A stretch of DNA of 64,000 bases from Clostridiales bacterium (GTDB lineage: Bacteria > Bacillota > Clostridia > Peptostreptococcales > Acidaminobacteraceae). The stretch lies in contig JAEIOD010000002.1 of the NCBI GenBank assembly GCA_016342415.1, positions 186,001 to 250,000 on the forward strand. Direction: 5' to 3'. A program made the position numbers and the translations under genes. Below the pieces are notes generated by a model that saw nothing but the letters and a program-made list of their open reading frames with translations, was not told the origin of the DNA and did not search any database. Every line of letters begins with the position of its first letter. Positions within the stretch are counted from its first letter, which is position 1. Positions 27,309-35,346 of the stretch are shown piece by piece.

Positions 27309-30300
27309 TTATAAGCCTTTAAAGTAATTAACGCCTGCCTCAAATATCTTCATATCTTTTTCGCCATAGATATTCTTTGCAACACCATTTCCAATACGCT
27401 CTGAATGACCCATTTTACCTAAGATGCGACCATCTTTTGAAGTAATCGCTTCAATTGAATAAAGTGATCCATTGGGATTGATAGCACCATCGTATGACGG
27501 TTGACCATTTTCATCCACATACTGAGTGGCTACTTGACCATTTTGAATCAAAGTTTTTAACATCTCGTCATTGGCATAAAAACGACCTTCACCATGAGAC
27601 AATGCGACGTTATGAACATCCCCTACTTTTACACCCGTAAACCAAGGTGATAAGTTAGATGCAATTCTTGTTTTGGCATATCTTGCTATATGACGGCCAA
27701 TTTTGTTATAAGTTAAAGTTGGACTGTCATCTTCCAACGCCTTTATTTCTCCATAAGGTAAAAGACCTAATTTCACCAATGCTTGGAAACCATTACAGAT
27801 ACCAATCATTAAACCATCTCTATTGTTTAAAAGATCAGAGACTGCTTCTTTCACTTTTGGATTCTTAAATACCGATGCAATGAATTTACCCGAACCATCA
27901 GGCTCATCTCCTGCACTAAATCCACCAGGCAATGCTATGATTTGAGCAGTTGAAATCGCTTCTACCAATTGATTGATAGATGCTTCAATCCACTCAGGCT
28001 TCAAGTTTCTGATGAGAACCGTTTCGACAGAAGCACCCGCTTTTTCAAATGCTTTTTTAGTATCGTCTTCACAATTTGTTCCTGGGAATGCAGGAATAAC
28101 AACTTTTGGTGTTTCATATGTCTTCTTCGCTTTTATCTGTCTAGATGTTTTATAAGTAATCGTCTCAATTGGACCATTCAAGTCTTCAGAAATCGGATAA
28201 ACCGATTCCAGACCGTTGTTCCATAAGTCTTCAAGATCACTTAAATCATATGCTTTATCTTGAATGATCATTTGATTTGCTTTTAATGTCTTACCGATAG
28301 TTTTATAAGCATAACCTGTTAAATCTACTGTAGTTTTAACTTCTACAACAATTGAACCAATATTTCTTTCAAACAGTTCCTGAGTTGATAAAATACTTTC
28401 AAATCCAATTTGATTACCAAAACTCATTTTGATTAAAGCTGAAATCAAACCACCTTCTGAAACTGTATAGGCAGATATGATATCTCCACTTTGAATCAGT
28501 TCATGAATTTTATCATAATTCTTAGTGAGTTGATCAAAGTCAGGCGTTTCATCTGATTTTCTAACCGCGTCAAACACAATAAGTGTTGAGTCATCAGATT
28601 TGAATTCTGGTGTAATCACATCATTTACCTTAGCAGGGCTGACAGCAAATGAAATCAGTGTTGGTGGTACCGTGATATCTTTAAAAGTACCTGACATTGA
28701 ATCTTTACCACCAATTGCTGCTGTTTTAAATGCATCCTGAGCAATATGGGCACCCAATAAAGCTGACATAGGCTTACCCCATTTGGTTTCGTCTTGTCCC
28801 AATTTTTCGAAATACTCCTGGAATGTCAATCTAGCAGTTCTGTAATCTCCACCCATGGCAACAATTTTTGCTATAGAATCCACAACAGCATATAATCCAC
28901 CATGGAATGGTGACCATATTGCAAGTTCTGGATGGTAACCGTGAGTCATCATTGTCACAGATGTTGTTTCGATGCCTTTAACAGGTACTTTAGCAACCAT
29001 ACCTTCCGTCGGTGTTTGATATCTTTTACCACCAAACGGCATTAAAACCGAACCTGCCCCTACTGTACTATCAAAATGTTCTACCATACCTTTTTGAGAA
29101 CATACATTTAAACTTGAAATTGTTTCTCCTACTAAAGAGTCGAATGATCCTTCAAAAGTCTTTTTAAAGAAGTTGTTTTCTGAGGTTGGTGGTTTAATGA
29201 TTACTTTCATTTGTCCTCTAACACCGTTTGTATCTAAGAAACTTCTTTTTATATTAAACACTTCTTGTCCTTTAAAGAACATTCTTAATCTTCCCGAATC
29301 TGTTACGTGAGCCACTTCAACCGCTTCTAAGTTTTCGGTTTCTGATATTGCAATAAATCTATCTACGTCTTCTTTTCTAACAACAACAGCCATTCTCTCT
29401 TGAGACTCTGAAATTGCTAGTTCAGTACCATCTAGACCTTCATATTTCTTTGGAACCATATCTAACTTGATATCAATTGAATCTGCAATTTCTCCAATTG
29501 CTACTGAAACGCCTCCAGCACCAAAGTCATTACATCTTCTAATCATTTGAGACAATTCTGTATTTCTAAACAAACGTTGTAGTTTTCTTTCTACAGGTGC
29601 ATTACCCTTTTGAACTTCAGAACCACACTCCAATATTGAATCTTCAGTATGTTCTTTTGAAGAACCGGTCGCACCACCACAACCGTCACGCCCTGTTAAA
29701 CCTCCCACCAGTAAAACGATATCACCAGGGTCCGGCGTTTCTCTAATGACTTCATTCTTAGGTGTCGCTGCAATTACAGCACCAACTTCCATACGTTTTG
29801 CCAAGAATCCATCATTGTAATACTCTTTGACAAAACCTGTTGATACTCCAATTTGATTGCCATAAGAACTGTAACCTTTTGTTGCACCGGTTGAAATACT
29901 TCTTTGTGGCAACTTGCCAGGTAGTGTCTGATCAATATCAACTCTAGGATCTGCAGCACCTGTAATTCTCATGGCCTGATATACGTATGCTCTACCTGAA
30001 AGCGGATCTCTTATCGCGCCTCCTAAACATGTTGCAGCACCACCAAATGGTTCTATTTCAGTTGGATGATTATGTGTTTCATTTTTAAACATAATCAAAT
30101 AGTCTTCTTCTTTACCATCTACATCTACTTTTACTTCAATTGAACAAGCATTGATTTCTTCAGAAATGTCCAAATCAGACAGTAGTCCTTCTTGTCTTCT
30201 CTTCTTAGCTGCGATAGTACCTAAATCCATTAGACTAACAATCTTATGTTCTCTATCGAGTACTTTTCTATCTGAATAGTATAATTCCAAAGCATCTTCA

Positions 30301-31034
30301 ATTGCTTTTGAAAATTCATTTGATTCAATCAGAACATCTACAATCTCAGTTTCAAATGTTGTATGTCTACAGTGGTCTGACCAATACGTATCTATCGCTT
30401 TTAGTTCTGTAATTGTTGGATTTCTATCCTCTTCTACAAAATATTTTCTAATATGTTCTAAATCCATAAGACTCATTGCAAAGCCTTCAGATGCTTTAAA
30501 CGACTCTAACTCAGCGATTGAATAATTGATAAATCCTTCGTAGTCAGCAACCAACTCAGGTTCTTCTGTTACCATCTTCAATGAAACTTTAGTTTCAAAT
30601 CCGATTTCATGTGATTCAACTGGATTGATTAAATATTTCTTTACTTTTGCTTTTTCCTCTTCAGTTAAAGTACCATTTATTGCTATAATTTTAGATGAAT
30701 TTACCAAAGGTCTCTCTTTACCTGTAATCAACTGAATACATTGTTCAGCTGAATCTGCTCTTTGATCATATTGCCCTGGTAATAATGCCATTCTAATGAC
30801 AAAATCACTTTCTAAAAAATTTGTATCTTCATATACAGTATCAACATTAGGTTCAGAAAAAACATTTTCTTTAGCGAGTGCAAATGTTTCATCGTCCATG
30901 TTCTCCATCTCGTAGCAGTTAATGACTCTAACCTCTTTAAGGTTCAAATTCAAATGTCCATTTAAATCTTTTATTAAATGATCACTTTCTACAGTAAATT
31001 TATCTTTTTTCTCTACAAATATTCTTCTAACCAT
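27309..31034 (-). CDS. purL: Phosphoribosylformylglycinamidine synthase, single-chain form
   Basis: About 1241 residues, combining synthetase and glutaminase. The central part has the PurL signatures FKNETHNHPTEIEPFGGAAT and NDFGAGGVSVAIGE. The C-terminal class I glutaminase contains FPGTNCEDDTKKAF, ALPGGFSAGD and the nucleophile in MIGICNGFQALVKLG. The fused form differs from the PurS/PurL/PurQ three-subunit version of Bacillus. Two ATGs in tandem (31037 and 31034) follow GGAGG; the second has the better 6-base spacing. It is the first gene of the operon, divergent from a LysR regulator. Confidence 0.96.
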   Translation of the reverse strand: MVRRIFVEKKDKFTVESDHLIKDLNGHLNLNLKEVRVINCYEMENMDDETFALAKENVFSEPNVDTVYEDTNFLESDFVIRMALLPGQYDQRADSAEQCIQLITGKERPLVNSSKIIAINGTLTEEEKAKVKKYLINPVESHEIGFETKVSLKMVTEEPELVADYEGFINYSIAELESFKASEGFAMSLMDLEHIRKYFVEEDRNPTITELKAIDTYWSDHCRHTTFETEIVDVLIESNEFSKAIEDALELYYSDRKVLDREHKIVSLMDLGTIAAKKRRQEGLLSDLDISEEINACSIEVKVDVDGKEEDYLIMFKNETHNHPTEIEPFGGAATCLGGAIRDPLSGRAYVYQAMRITGAADPRVDIDQTLPGKLPQRSISTGATKGYSSYGNQIGVSTGFVKEYYNDGFLAKRMEVGAVIAATPKNEVIRETPDPGDIVLLVGGLTGRDGCGGATGSSKEHTEDSILECGSEVQKGNAPVERKLQRLFRNTELSQMIRRCNDFGAGGVSVAIGEIADSIDIKLDMVPKKYEGLDGTELAISESQERMAVVVRKEDVDRFIAISETENLEAVEVAHVTDSGRLRMFFKGQEVFNIKRSFLDTNGVRGQMKVIIKPPTSENNFFKKTFEGSFDSLVGETISSLNVCSQKGMVEHFDSTVGAGSVLMPFGGKRYQTPTEGMVAKVPVKGIETTSVTMMTHGYHPELAIWSPFHGGLYAVVDSIAKIVAMGGDYRTARLTFQEYFEKLGQDETKWGKPMSALLGAHIAQDAFKTAAIGGKDSMSGTFKDITVPPTLISFAVSPAKVNDVITPEFKSDDSTLIVFDAVRKSDETPDFDQLTKNYDKIHELIQSGDIISAYTVSEGGLISALIKMSFGNQIGFESILSTQELFERNIGSIVVEVKTTVDLTGYAYKTIGKTLKANQMIIQDKAYDLSDLEDLWNNGLESVYPISEDLNGPIETITYKTSRQIKAKKTYETPKVVIPAFPGTNCEDDTKKAFEKAGASVETVLIRNLKPEWIEASINQLVEAISTAQIIALPGGFSAGDEPDGSGKFIASVFKNPKVKEAVSDLLNNRDGLMIGICNGFQALVKLGLLPYGEIKALEDDSPTLTYNKIGRHIARYAKTRIASNLSPWFTGVKVGDVHNVALSHGEGRFYANDEMLKTLIQNGQVATQYVDENGQPSYDGAINPNGSLYSIEAITSKDGRILGKMGHSERIGNGVAKNIYGEKDMKIFEAGVNYFKGL

Positions 31035-31070
31035 CATTAACCTCCAACAGTCTTGGTTACCATTTTCACC

Positions 31071-31121
31071 TTGATTTTAACACAGCTCCATGTATAATTA
31101 TAATTAATAATAGTAATACAA
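31071..31121. promoter_or_regulatory. Overlapping divergent promoters of purL and the LysR gene
   Basis: Plus strand: TTGATT (31071-31076), 16 bp, TATAAT (31093-31098), reading into the LysR gene. Minus strand: TTGTAT (complement of 31116-31121), 18 bp, TTATAC (complement of 31092-31097), reading into purL. The two -10 elements occupy the same bases, so polymerases would compete. Confidence 0.55.
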
Positions 31122-31141
31122 TCCATTAGGAGGACTAATAC

Positions 31142-32017
31142 ATGGACATTAACTTTGAACTCTATAAAATCTTCTATTTTACTGCATTAAATCTAAGTTT
31201 TACTAAAGCTGCTGAACAGCTGTTTGTGACCCAATCCTCAGTCAGTCAATCTATTAAATCACTTGAAGGAAAGTTAAATGTAAAACTGTTTAAAAGACAT
31301 AAAAAAAAGATTGAACTTACAGATGAAGGACATATTTTATATTTACACGTAGAACAAGCTTTTAATCACCTAAAAGCTGCCGAAAGAAAATTGGAGCATT
31401 TCAATTTAGCTGAAATTACCATAGGTGCTAGTGATACGATCTGTAAATACTTTTTATTACCTTATTTTAAAAAATTTCATAAGAAGTATCCCGAAATCAA
31501 AATCAACATCATCAATCAACCTTCTAGACAAACATTAAAAATGATTCAAGAAGGTCTAATGGATTTTGGTATCGTTGCAGTATCCGAAAATAACCAGTTT
31601 GATAGTATTCAACTGATTAAACTAAAGGACTATCAAGAAGTCTGTATCGCCGGCGAGGAATTTTTTCAGAAAACTGGTCCTCAATTAACACTGGAACAAC
31701 TAGAAAAGTACCCTATGATCACACTTAGGAAAAATACCAATACTAGAAAGTTTATGGATGAATTCTTTAAATCGTATGATTATGTACTTGAGCCCGAATT
31801 TGAAATGGTCAGTGTGGATTTAATCATAGAAATGGTTAAAGCCGATCTTGGGATTGGTTTTGCCATGTCAGATACCATCAATGAGCAAACTGGTATTTAT
31901 ACAATTGAATTAACACCTCCAATGCCTAGTCGCCATATCTCATTTGCCCTCAGCAAAACATTACCTCTTTCAGAGACGGCAAATGATTTTATGAATCATA
32001 TGATCAACGAAAAATAA
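31142..32017 (+). CDS. LysR-type transcriptional regulator
   Basis: The 291-residue protein has the N-terminal winged helix (LSFTKAAEQLFVTQSSVSQSI ... LEGKLNVKLFKRH) and a C-terminal periplasmic-binding-protein-like effector domain beginning ITIGASDTICKYFLLPYF. AGGAGG precedes the ATG. Its divergent placement with overlapping promoters is typical of LysR autoregulation and suggests purL as a possible target, although LysR control of purine genes is not the usual arrangement. Effector domains starting this way occur in CysL/CysB-like regulators; the ligand is unknown. Confidence 0.92.
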   Translation: MDINFELYKIFYFTALNLSFTKAAEQLFVTQSSVSQSIKSLEGKLNVKLFKRHKKKIELTDEGHILYLHVEQAFNHLKAAERKLEHFNLAEITIGASDTICKYFLLPYFKKFHKKYPEIKINIINQPSRQTLKMIQEGLMDFGIVAVSENNQFDSIQLIKLKDYQEVCIAGEEFFQKTGPQLTLEQLEKYPMITLRKNTNTRKFMDEFFKSYDYVLEPEFEMVSVDLIIEMVKADLGIGFAMSDTINEQTGIYTIELTPPMPSRHISFALSKTLPLSETANDFMNHMINEK

Positions 32018-32027
32018 TTACTCGAAA

Positions 32028-32054
32028 AAATCCCTAATCATCGATTGGGGATTT
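32028..32054 (+). terminator. Probable terminator of the LysR gene
   Basis: A 12-bp stem with one G-T pair (AAATCCCTAATC ... GATTGGGGATTT, loop of 3) lies 10 bp after the stop codon. The T-run is short, so strength is uncertain. The following 130 bp up to 32190 hold nothing I can identify. Confidence 0.6.
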
Positions 32055-32190
32055 CATTTAAAACTACTTAAGTAACTCTTCTTTAATGACCTTTGGGTAT
32101 TGTCATAAAAGATTCCAAAGTGTTATAGTAAATAAACAATCAACAGAATGCCATCATATCCTGTTGACTCCATTTTATTGTATTCCATCA

Positions 32191-32215
32191 AAAAAAAGTA
32201 CTCAATGAGTACTTT
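32191..32215 (-). terminator. Terminator of the HesB-like selenoprotein gene
   Basis: A 10-bp palindromic stem (AAAGTACTCA/TGAGTACTTT) lies 4 bp after the stop codon and is followed on the minus strand by a T-run. Its presence indicates that the upstream frame is a real transcription unit read through the internal UGA. Confidence 0.8.
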
Positions 32216-32218
32216 AGT

Positions 32219-32533
32219 TTAACCGCAGCTGCCTGAGCATGAACCACATTCTGATGCTGATTGTTGGATAGGACGAACCATATATCCTCCACCTGATAAT
32301 TCTACCATGATGTCACCGATTTGCTCATAAATGTCCTTCGCCATAATGAAAGTTACGTCATTTGTGTCGTCTTTCAAATCATTTTCACTTAACTCATCCA
32401 GAGTTAAACCAAAGCTAGGACCACTTCAACCCATACCTGCAATGTAAATTCTTACATTTCCAGGTTGGTCTGCTTGCTGCTCTACGATGCCTTTGATCGC
32501 ATCAACAGTTTCTTGATTAGTTTGTACTTTCAT
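32219..32533 (-). CDS. HesB/IscA-like selenoprotein (in-frame UGA = selenocysteine)
   Basis: From the ATG at 32533, with GGAGGG 5 bases upstream, the frame runs 105 codons to TAA and is broken only by a TGA at codon 36 (32426-32428). The surrounding protein reads IYIAGMG-U-SGPSFGLTLDE and ends SASECGSCSGSCG. In IscA/HesB proteins the position of U is the first conserved cluster-ligand cysteine (Gly-Cys-Ser-Gly). HesB-like selenoproteins with Sec there are known from anaerobes. A 7-bp hairpin 18 nt after the UGA fits a bacterial SECIS. The product (104 residues) probably binds or delivers Fe-S clusters or metal. A promoter and a terminator flank it. The nonsense-mutation alternative is unlikely given conservation on both sides. 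Confidence 0.88.
32389..32407 (-). promoter_or_regulatory. Candidate bacterial SECIS hairpin
   Basis: TTAACTC-TGGAT-GAGTTAA forms a perfect 7-bp stem with a 5-nt loop whose second base is G. It begins 18 nt downstream of the UGA. Position and loop fit the bacterial SECIS model, in which SelB binds a hairpin just after the UGA. Confidence 0.65.
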
Positions 32534-32557
32534 GCAAACCCTCCTCTTCTTATTGTT

Positions 32558-32585
32558 ATTATATCCTAAAAATCAAATAACTAAA
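32558..32585 (-). promoter_or_regulatory. Promoter of the HesB-like selenoprotein gene
   Basis: On the minus strand TTTAGT and a perfect TATAAT are 16 bp apart, about 25 bp before the start codon. The -35 is weak. Confidence 0.5.
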
Positions 32586-32635
32586 CATTAGATGACTGTT
32601 TTAGTATAGTATACATACTTTTTTAAAGTGATATA

Positions 32636-32813
32636 TTATATCACTTTACCACAACTACCTGAATACAACTTGTGTTCTAATTCTTGTTATACCAATGCTT
32701 TCACAAAATTCAACCACTAGATAATTCAACAATCAAATCACCAAAATATTCATATATTTCTTTTGACATAATAGATAGAATATTATTTTTCATCTTGATA
32801 TCACCGTGTTGTG
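32636..32813 (-). pseudogene. Decayed second copy of the HesB-like gene (3' remnant)
   Basis: Read on the minus strand, this stretch encodes NNILSIMSKEIYEYFGDLIVELSSG and, after disruptions, a frame ending YSGSCGK. This aligns with TFIMAKDIYEQIGDIMVELSGG and the GSCG tail of the intact selenoprotein gene about 100 bp downstream. The 5' half, including the Sec codon, is missing, and stop codons and frameshifts break the rest. It is a tandem duplicate or former neighbour that has degenerated. Confidence 0.75.
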
Positions 32814-33152
32814 TTAAATTCTTACAACAAGGACTGATAGAATCATAATAATTGCACCAGTTGCCAACATCAGCCATCCATCGACTAATTTAGCTTTTGC
32901 AATATCTTCTTTTTCTTTCTTCTCTTCTTTTGAATAACGTTCATTCATGTTACGCTTCATACCTGAAAATAAGTTCGACATATTCGAAGCAGTATAAGCA
33001 CCGTATCCCATTACCACAATACCAGCATAGGTCAACATGTCTGAAAAAGTTTTAAACGACCAACCGAATCCAGCTACAGCTACAGTGAAAATTACCGATA
33101 TGATAATAGCAATACTTAAGATCAAACCATTCTTCATTAATTTCTGCTTCAT
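32814..33152 (-). CDS. Small membrane protein of unknown function
   Basis: The protein has 112 residues, with hydrophobic segments at about 9-30, 38-56 and 91-111. A highly charged loop between them contains ERYSKEEKKEKEDIAKAK. The ribosome site AAAGGATG precedes the ATG. The stop codon abuts the HesB remnant, so the 3' flank was probably rearranged. I do not recognise a family. Confidence 0.7.
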   Translation of the reverse strand: MKQKLMKNGLILSIAIIISVIFTVAVAGFGWSFKTFSDMLTYAGIVVMGYGAYTASNMSNLFSGMKRNMNERYSKEEKKEKEDIAKAKLVDGWLMLATGAIIMILSVLVVRI

Positions 33153-33297
33153 TATTCATCCTTTCTCCAAAATACGGTATAAGCATAGCATACTTTTTTG
33201 AGACAAACAAGAACTTATGTTACACTTTTAATAAATTCCCACTAAAAAAGTGGGGATTTCAAATAAAACTGAGTATATTCCTTAGTAAGGAGGTTTT

Positions 33298-33735
33298 ATG
33301 CATCAATTAAAGACAAAAATTAACGATCAAAATGTTTTAGATTTTTTTAATAAAATTGAAAATAACAAAAGAAAAGAGGATAGTTTGGTCATATTGGAAT
33401 TGATGACAAAGTTGACAGGAGAGACAAAAAAATGGAGGGGATCAAGTATTATTGGATTTGGTCTGTATCATTATAAGAATAAAAGCGGTCATAACTGTGA
33501 ATGGATGAAGATAGGATTTTCTCCTAGAAAACAAAGTTTAACGCTTTATATAATGAATGGTTATGACAAGTATGATAACCTTTTGAAGAAGCTAGGCAAA
33601 TACAAACTCGGAAAATCGTGTTTATATATCAATAAACTAGAAGACATTGATATGGATGTTTTAGAAACATCTATTACAGATTCCTATGATTATGTTTCAA
33701 AAAATATAAAAGGGAAATCTAAGATTTCCCTTTAG
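33298..33735 (+). CDS. DUF1801-like (YdhG/YjhG-type) protein
   Basis: The 145-residue protein matches the pattern of the DUF1801 family: an N-terminal helical part (LVILELMTKLTGETKKWRGS), the IIGFGLYHYKNKSG strand region, then FSPRKQSLTLYIMNGY. AAGGAGG lies 5 bases before the ATG. The family has no established biochemical function. It is a single-gene unit converging on the selenium operon. Confidence 0.75.
   Translation: MHQLKTKINDQNVLDFFNKIENNKRKEDSLVILELMTKLTGETKKWRGSSIIGFGLYHYKNKSGHNCEWMKIGFSPRKQSLTLYIMNGYDKYDNLLKKLGKYKLGKSCLYINKLEDIDMDVLETSITDSYDYVSKNIKGKSKISL
33709..33733. terminator. Bidirectional terminator
   Basis: A perfect 12-bp stem (AAAGGGAAATCT with AGATTTCCCTTT, 1-base centre) lies across the convergent ends of the DUF1801-like gene and the selenium operon. 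Confidence 0.75.
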
Positions 33736-33974
33736 TCATTTTCAAATACCAAATGATACGAATCATGTACTTCATAAATTCTATGGATATTTTCAGTTGA
33801 AACTTCTGAAATAATATTTTTATAACTCTCTGATTGAAATCGAAGCGCTACACCACAATCCACACTTAGCTCTCTTGGTGCAGGCATGGTTTCACAATCA
33901 ATATTATTTTTTTTCATATAACGTTCTAAAGCCATTACGCCTGAAAATGTATGAAATATAACCAAGTAACTCAT
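33732..33974 (-). CDS. DUF3343 protein, putative selenium/sulfur carrier
   Basis: The 80-residue protein begins YLVIFHTFSGVMALERYMKK and continues with CETMPAPRELSVDCGVALRF. These are the features of DUF3343, a small family linked by comparative genomics to selenium use and described as Se/S-carrier-like. Two cysteines (in DCETMPAPRE and VDCGVA) are the probable functional residues. Its start codon shares a base with the stop codon of the TusA-like gene, so translation is coupled. Last gene of the yedE operon. Confidence 0.85.
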   Translation of the reverse strand: MSYLVIFHTFSGVMALERYMKKNNIDCETMPAPRELSVDCGVALRFQSESYKNIISEVSTENIHRIYEVHDSYHLVFEND

Positions 33975-34165
33975 TATTTTTTTGCCTTAATTAAATAGTC
34001 TTCAATGTTAACTGTATACTTATTATTTTCTAAAAATCGTTTTACATTCTGAAGTGCGGTATTGTTATCAACGATAACTTCTAAAGAAGTTGGTTGATTC
34101 TTAATAGCCTGTTTTGTTTTTAAAACAGGTTCTGGACATGAAAGTCCCGATGTATCAATTGTCAT
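33974..34165 (-). CDS. TusA/SirA-like sulfurtransferase (YedF N-terminal type)
   Basis: This 63-residue protein carries the TusA motif GLSCPEPVLKTKQAI, in which the cysteine of CPxP carries persulfide or perselenide. In many selenium-using bacteria this domain is fused to a DsrE-like domain as YedF; here it stands alone. It lies 9 bp after the YedE-type transporter. AGGAGG precedes the ATG. The context argues for selenium rather than tRNA thiolation. Confidence 0.88.
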   Translation of the reverse strand: MTIDTSGLSCPEPVLKTKQAIKNQPTSLEVIVDNNTALQNVKRFLENNKYTVNIEDYLIKAKK

Positions 34166-34174
34166 GACTGCCTC

Positions 34175-35206
34175 CTAATCTCTATTAACCAAACTAACGA
34201 ATAGTAAGAAACCTATCAATATAATGAGTGCAGGCATTGTATTATCTGCAGCACCTACCAATTTTAAATTATGCGCTAAGCCAGCACCCATCATCAATCC
34301 CATAATCGTCACTGATGAATCTACATTTCCTTCACTCGATAAGACCAATTGTCTAAGAGGACAACCGCCTAACAGAACTGAACCCCATCCTGCAACTACC
34401 ATGCCTAGAAAGTTTACATACCAAACGCTGTGAGCTGCTGGTTGACCTTCAAATCCAAGATTAAAGTTACCGAAAATTAGATTTGTAACAAGTGCACCTG
34501 CAAAGATACTTACAAAACCCAACAACAAATAACTATCTTTAAACATCACGGAATCTCTAATGCCACCAACCATGCAAAGACGAGTTCTTTGAGCTATTAC
34601 ACCTGTAATCAATCCAGCTGCTAAAGAAAGCAATATTGGTGCATGTGGAGGTAATTTACCTTCAGCCCCAAAAATTAAAAATGCCGGTTTTACAACAACC
34701 AATACCAGTAAAGCGACCATGATTGCCGGTAACATATACCCTCCAGCTTTAGGTTGTTTGTAGTTTCGTTTCAGACTAAAACCTTTATTCAAGAAGTAAA
34801 TACCCACTAAGATACCAAAAGCAAATCCTACGATTCCGACAATGGCATTTAAGTCGCCTCCGCCTAATCTAAGTACCATTCTAAGTGGACAGCCCAGAAA
34901 TGCGAGTGCACCAATCATAACCGTCATACCTAAAAGGAATCTTATAAATGGTGACGAACCACCTTTTACATTAAATTCTTTTGAAAGTATTGCTGCAATA
35001 AAACCACCTAAAACAATACCGATAACTTCTGGTCTGATATATGCCAACTTTGATGTACTATGTAGTCCCAAACTCCCAGAGATATCTCTTAGAAAACAAG
35101 CAATACAAACACCCATATTACCCGGATTTCCAAATTTTACCAACAACCCTGACATCACACCAATGATTAGACCACCTATTATCATCCATAATTTCTTTTT
35201 ATTCAT
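34175..35206 (-). CDS. yedE: YedE-type putative selenium transporter
   Basis: The 343-residue membrane protein has about ten hydrophobic segments and an internal repeat. Signature elements are MGVCIACFLRDISG, FLGCPLRMVLRLGGGD, RTRLCMVGGIRD and LLGGCPLRQLVLSSEGN. These cysteine-containing motifs characterise the YedE/YeeE family; the YedE branch co-occurs with selenium metabolism and is proposed to import a selenium species. GGGAGGG precedes the ATG. It heads an operon with a TusA-like and a DUF3343 protein and lies near a selenoprotein gene. Transport of thiosulfate, as in the YeeE branch, is the main alternative. Confidence 0.88.
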   Translation of the reverse strand: MNKKKLWMIIGGLIIGVMSGLLVKFGNPGNMGVCIACFLRDISGSLGLHSTSKLAYIRPEVIGIVLGGFIAAILSKEFNVKGGSSPFIRFLLGMTVMIGALAFLGCPLRMVLRLGGGDLNAIVGIVGFAFGILVGIYFLNKGFSLKRNYKQPKAGGYMLPAIMVALLVLVVVKPAFLIFGAEGKLPPHAPILLSLAAGLITGVIAQRTRLCMVGGIRDSVMFKDSYLLLGFVSIFAGALVTNLIFGNFNLGFEGQPAAHSVWYVNFLGMVVAGWGSVLLGGCPLRQLVLSSEGNVDSSVTIMGLMMGAGLAHNLKLVGAADNTMPALIILIGFLLFVSLVNRD

Positions 35207-35324
35207 AATCCCTCCCTATATTCAAATTCATTTTAACAGGACGTTAAGCCAAAGAAAAATTGAAAGATTGAATGATATAACGTTCTTCTATCGGGAATGC
35301 TTATTAACAACCATTTTAGTAAAG

Positions 35325-35346
35325 AAAAAACACCCCTAAAGGTGTT
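35325..35346 (-). terminator. Terminator of the MFS-ArsR operon
   Basis: The stem AACACC/GGTGTT, with six bases between the arms, is followed by six T residues on the minus strand. It overlaps the stop codon of the regulator gene. Confidence 0.7.

Noticed and set aside
32219-32533. Reading the TGA in the HesB-like gene as an inactivating nonsense mutation
   Set aside because: Protein similarity continues across the codon, which is at the metal-ligand cysteine position, and a SECIS-like hairpin follows. This fits selenocysteine much better.
34842-35339. Plus-strand frame antisense to yedE
   Set aside because: Proline/isoleucine-rich antisense shadow without a ribosome site.
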